Shown: in pieces, positions 61,466 through 64,000 of the stretch | Numbering within the stretch: the first letter of the stretch is position 1 | Layout of the letters: every line of letters begins with the position of its first letter | DNA from: Halococcoides cellulosivorans | Lineage (GTDB): Archaea; Halobacteriota; Halobacteria; Halobacteriales; Haloarculaceae | Direction: 5' to 3' | Assembly (NCBI RefSeq): GCF_003058365.1 | Contig: NZ_CP028858.1 | Location: 558,001-622,000 of the forward strand | Length of the DNA stretch: 64,000 nucleotides | The notes under the pieces: generated by a model | What the model was told of the DNA's origin: nothing | Database searches by the model: none | The model's input: only the letters and a program-made list of their open reading frames with translations | Made by a program: the position numbers and the translations under genes

Positions 61466-62649
61466 GGCGCCTCCTGGTCGTAGTACTCGAAGGCGTACGC
61501 CCGGAGGTCGTCCAGCGTGTGGTCGTCGCCACCCGCGACGTCGACGCCGATCCGGGACGTACAGCTGATACACGGGTCGATCCCCGCGACGACGATCGGC
61601 GTGTCCGCGAGGTTCGCCCCGCGCAGGCTCTCGACGACGGTCGGCCAGTTCGCCAGCGTCGGCACGCGGACGTGAACCCGGGCGGGTTCGTCCGACCCGT
61701 CGCTCGCGACGTAGTGGAACAGTTCGCCACGCGGCGCTTCGTACCGACTGGTGACGGTGCCCTCACCGAGGCCGGCGAGGCGGGCCTGGAGTGGCGTCTC
61801 GGGGGCGATCGGGCCCTCGGGGATCCGATCGAGGACCTGCTCGATGAGATCCAGACTCTGCTGGATCTCGCGAATGCGCACGACCGTGCGCGCGAGGAGG
61901 TCGCCGCCGTCCTCGGTGACGACCTCGAAATCCAACTCGTCGTAGGCGGCGTAGGGGTCGTCCCGGCGCACGTCGGTGTCGACGCCCGACGCCCGTGCGG
62001 TCGGCCCGGCGGCACAGAGTTCTTTCGTGCGTTCTTTCGAGACGTGCCCGACGCCAGCGAGGCGCATCCGGACGGTCTCCTCTTCGGGAACGGTCCGCGC
62101 GTAGAAGTCCATCCGCTTGCGGAGGTCGTCGATCCCGTCGCGGAGTTCCGCGCGGTGGTCGTCGGTGAGGTCTTCGCGAACGCCGCCGGGCGTGTTGATC
62201 GCGTAGTGGACGCGATTGCCCGTCAGCGATTCGAGCAGGTCGAGGACGATCTCGCGGTCACGCCAGGCGTACTGCCAGAGCGTCTCGAAGCCGATCTCGT
62301 GGCCCGCGACGCCCAGCCAGAGCATGTGGCTGTGAATGCGTTCGAGTTCGCCCACCAGCGATCGCAGGTAGCGCGCTCGCGGCGGCACGTCGAGGTCCGC
62401 CAACTCCTCGATCGCGCCGACGAAGGCCGTGGTGTGGCTGTGTGAACAGATGCCACAGATGCGTTCGAGCAGGTAGATGTTCTCGATGTAGCTTTTCGAC
62501 AGCGCGGCCTGTTCGATCCCCCGGTGGTTGTGCGACAGCGAGAGGTGCGCGTCGACGATCTCCTCGCCGTCGACGGTCAACTCGAAGCTCGCAGGCTCTT
62601 TGAGCGCGGGATGCTGAGGGCCGACCGGCAGGGTGGTCTCCTCGGTCAT
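61462..62649 (-). CDS. Group 4 [NiFe]-hydrogenase large subunit (EchE/NuoD-like)
   Basis: 395 residues. Both Ni-binding motifs are present: RICGICSHSHT (Cys65 and Cys68) and DPCISCTSR (Cys360 and Cys363, at 61555-61581). Respiratory NuoD lacks these cysteines, so this is a hydrogenase and not complex I. A 29-residue C-terminal tail follows Arg366 and could be removed by the nearby protease. It overlaps the C and H genes by 4 nt on either side. Catalyses H+ reduction or H2 oxidation; direction not shown by sequence. Confidence 0.94.
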   Translation of the reverse strand: MTEETTLPVGPQHPALKEPASFELTVDGEEIVDAHLSLSHNHRGIEQAALSKSYIENIYLLERICGICSHSHTTAFVGAIEELADLDVPPRARYLRSLVGELERIHSHMLWLGVAGHEIGFETLWQYAWRDREIVLDLLESLTGNRVHYAINTPGGVREDLTDDHRAELRDGIDDLRKRMDFYARTVPEEETVRMRLAGVGHVSKERTKELCAAGPTARASGVDTDVRRDDPYAAYDELDFEVVTEDGGDLLARTVVRIREIQQSLDLIEQVLDRIPEGPIAPETPLQARLAGLGEGTVTSRYEAPRGELFHYVASDGSDEPARVHVRVPTLANWPTVVESLRGANLADTPIVVAGIDPCISCTSRIGVDVAGGDDHTLDDLRAYAFEYYDQEAP

Positions 62650-63071
62650 CGCGATTCCTCCCGGAGCGGCGGGCCGCCGTCGTAGTCGTCGGCCAGCAGG
62701 AGTGGCTCGGGGTTGGGGTGGCCCTCGACCCGGACGCCGACCATGTCCATCAGTTCGCGCTCGTAGAGGGCGGCGCCGGGCACAAGATCGGTGATCGTCG
62801 GGATCGACCCGTCGTATGCGACCGTGGCTTCGAGCGTGACCAGACGGTCCGCGCCGGGCCCGCGCGCGAGGAAGTGATAGTACACCCCGATGGCCTCGCC
62901 CTCGTCGACGCCGGTGATCGCCGTCAGGTGCTCGACGCCCGCCGCCTGGAGGGCCTCGACGACGCGCTCGATCCGGTCGGCGTCGACGGCGACGCGCAGG
63001 CGGTCCTCCTCGACGACGCGACCGATCGCGTCGCCGGCCTCCTCGCGGAGTTCAGTCTCCAGCGACGACAT
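62646..63071 (-). CDS. Membrane hydrogenase subunit, NuoC/EchD-like
   Basis: 141 residues. C-terminal half holds the NuoC signature in short form: ITDLVPGAALYERELMDMVGVRVEGHPNPEPLLL. It lacks the long N-terminal domain of some NuoC proteins. It overlaps the B gene by 20 nt at its start and the large-subunit gene by 4 nt at its end. Confidence 0.88.
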   Translation of the reverse strand: MSSLETELREEAGDAIGRVVEEDRLRVAVDADRIERVVEALQAAGVEHLTAITGVDEGEAIGVYYHFLARGPGADRLVTLEATVAYDGSIPTITDLVPGAALYERELMDMVGVRVEGHPNPEPLLLADDYDGGPPLREESR

Positions 63072-63555
63072 TGCTCCCCTCCGGATCGTCCGCGAACAGT
63101 TCGGTCGCGCGGGCGTCGATCTCGGCGGCCTGGCCCTCTCGTCCGCCCGCTTCGAGCGCGGTGACGATGCCGTCGATCAGCGCCTCGGGGCTGATCGGAC
63201 AGCCCGGGACGTACGCGTCGACGGGGACGACCTCGTCGACGCCGCCGGCGCAGTTATAACAGTCCCGGAAGACGCCGCCCGAGGAGGCACACGACCCCGC
63301 GGCGACGACGAGTTTCGGCTCGGGCATCTGTGCGTACACCCGCTCCAGGCGGGGGCGCATCTGTTCGGTCACGGGCCCCGTCGCCACGAGCACGTCGGCG
63401 TGGCGCGGCGAGCCCTGTTGTTTGATCCCCAGTCGTTCGACGTCGTACCGGGGCATCAGTGCGTCCAGCGTCTCGATATCACAGCCGTTGCAACTCCCGC
63501 AGTTCAGATGCAGGATCCACGGCGATTCCCGTCGTGCCCAGTCGATGAGTCCCAT
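63052..63555 (-). CDS. Membrane hydrogenase small subunit, EchC/NuoB-like
   Basis: 167 residues. The proximal [4Fe-4S] ligands lie in LNCGSCNGCDIE (two Cys), AGSCASSGG and VPGCPISPE. The CNGCDIE form is typical of group 4 hydrogenases rather than respiratory NuoB. It transfers electrons to the Ni site of the large subunit. It follows the A gene by 2 nt. Confidence 0.93.
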   Translation of the reverse strand: MGLIDWARRESPWILHLNCGSCNGCDIETLDALMPRYDVERLGIKQQGSPRHADVLVATGPVTEQMRPRLERVYAQMPEPKLVVAAGSCASSGGVFRDCYNCAGGVDEVVPVDAYVPGCPISPEALIDGIVTALEAGGREGQAAEIDARATELFADDPEGSNVVAGD

Positions 63556-63557
63556 GG

Positions 63558-63902
63558 TTAGTGTGGTGTCGTCGATCGTACGGTTCGGCCCAGCGCCGCC
63601 ATCGCGATGCCCAGGATGGCCGCGACCGGCAGGCCGACGATCAGGCCCGCCAGATCGAGCGGCGCAGTCGCGAGCAACAGGACGGCGACGTGGACGATCG
63701 TAAAGCCGATGCCGAGATGGTACAGCCGGTATCGCGGCGCACTCGCTTCGGGCGGGGCCTCACCGCTGGCGTAGGCCTCGCGGTGGAGGCCAGTGCCCCC
63801 GCGATCGTCGGCTATCACCTTTCCCACATAATTTATAATGCCACTAATCGCGAGGAAGACGGCGAATGCGACCGGTGGAGCGAGTAGAGCGGACCCCGAC
63901 AT
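63558..63902 (-). CDS. Membrane hydrogenase subunit, NuoA-like
   Basis: 114 residues with three helices (about 8-28, 60-82 and 86-104). The loop between the first and second (GEAPPEASAPRYRLYHLGIGF) resembles the conserved NuoA loop, though the usual Glu/Asp run is shortened. First gene of the A-B-C-D-H-I block; the ATG is 30-38 nt from the TATA box. Confidence 0.78.
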   Translation of the reverse strand: MSGSALLAPPVAFAVFLAISGIINYVGKVIADDRGGTGLHREAYASGEAPPEASAPRYRLYHLGIGFTIVHVAVLLLATAPLDLAGLIVGLPVAAILGIAMAALGRTVRSTTPH

Positions 63903-63904
63903 AT

Positions 63905-63940
63905 CCTACCGGTGGTAGGTACCCACCCATCCTAAAGCTT
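63905..63940 (-). promoter_or_regulatory. Hydrogenase promoter with an inverted repeat at the start site
   Basis: On the minus strand a TATA-like AAGCTTTAGG (63931-63940) lies 29-38 nt before the ATG at 63902. An inverted repeat with perfect 6-nt arms, CCTACC-GGT-GGTAGG (63905-63919), covers the expected transcription start, where a bound repressor would block initiation. The remaining 60 bp to the window end hold no recognisable gene. Confidence 0.55.
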
Positions 63941-64000
63941 GCCTCGATTATCAGGGTGTTGTGACGGTCGAAGGCAGCGATCGGGCGGCGACGAGTGGTC

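Noticed and set aside
55481-63902. Reading the locus as the ordinary haloarchaeal Nuo (complex I-like) operon
   Set aside because: The large subunit keeps both Ni-ligand CxxC motifs and a hydrogenase protease gene is embedded; NuoD lacks the former and needs no protease.

Overview
The window is chromosomal DNA of a halophilic archaeon. The encoded proteins are very acidic, GC content is high, AT-rich TATA boxes sit 25-35 nt before many starts, exported proteins carry twin-arginine signals, and TFB and topoisomerase VI are present. Four secreted GH5-like proteins with dockerin-like tails, beside a group 4 [NiFe] hydrogenase, suggest a fermentative polysaccharide degrader such as Halorhabdus. 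The genus is inference.

Layout. 1-1.8 kb: two paralogous RHH/PIN toxin-antitoxin modules facing each other. 2.1-12.85 kb: a type I-B CRISPR-Cas locus (cas6-cas8b-cas7-cas5-cas3, then a 77-codon C-terminal remnant of cas1, then cas2) followed by a 35-repeat array. cas4 and most of cas1 are missing, and one orphan repeat-like element lies upstream of cas6. 12.9-22.4 kb: housekeeping genes (hydrolase, thiol-redox pair, topoisomerase VI A and B, HerA-like ATPase, FAD oxidoreductase, homoserine kinase). 22.4-31.3 kb: four tandem GH5-like, Tat-exported, dockerin-tailed paralogues. Only the most upstream keeps both catalytic glutamates. 31.9-39.6 kb: dnaK, aldo/keto reductase, panB, small membrane proteins, a HAD phosphatase and a DHH/S1 phosphoesterase.

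39.7-49.9 kb is the most unusual part. It holds five head-to-tail two-gene cassettes, all on the minus strand. Each has a membrane/coiled-coil protein (family B, mosaic and variable) followed at once by an acidic protein of about 250 residues (family A, conserved). A HicAB module interrupts the series. The first B gene has a full N-terminal membrane segment, while downstream copies are truncated at a shared boundary. This resembles a head gene plus a cassette reservoir, as in polymorphic toxin/immunity or antigen-variation loci. I do not recognise either family.

50-55 kb: pyrophosphatase, a PadR-like regulator, RNase HI, TFB, an AT-rich island with a polytopic GT87-like protein, and an ArsR-like regulator. 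55.5-63.9 kb: a membrane-bound hydrogenase in two minus-strand blocks (A-B-C-D-H-I and N-J-K-L). Between them, on the plus strand, lies a hydrogenase maturation protease. Both Ni-binding CxxC motifs are present in the large subunit. No NADH module is present, so the likely partner is ferredoxin. No rRNA or tRNA genes were seen.
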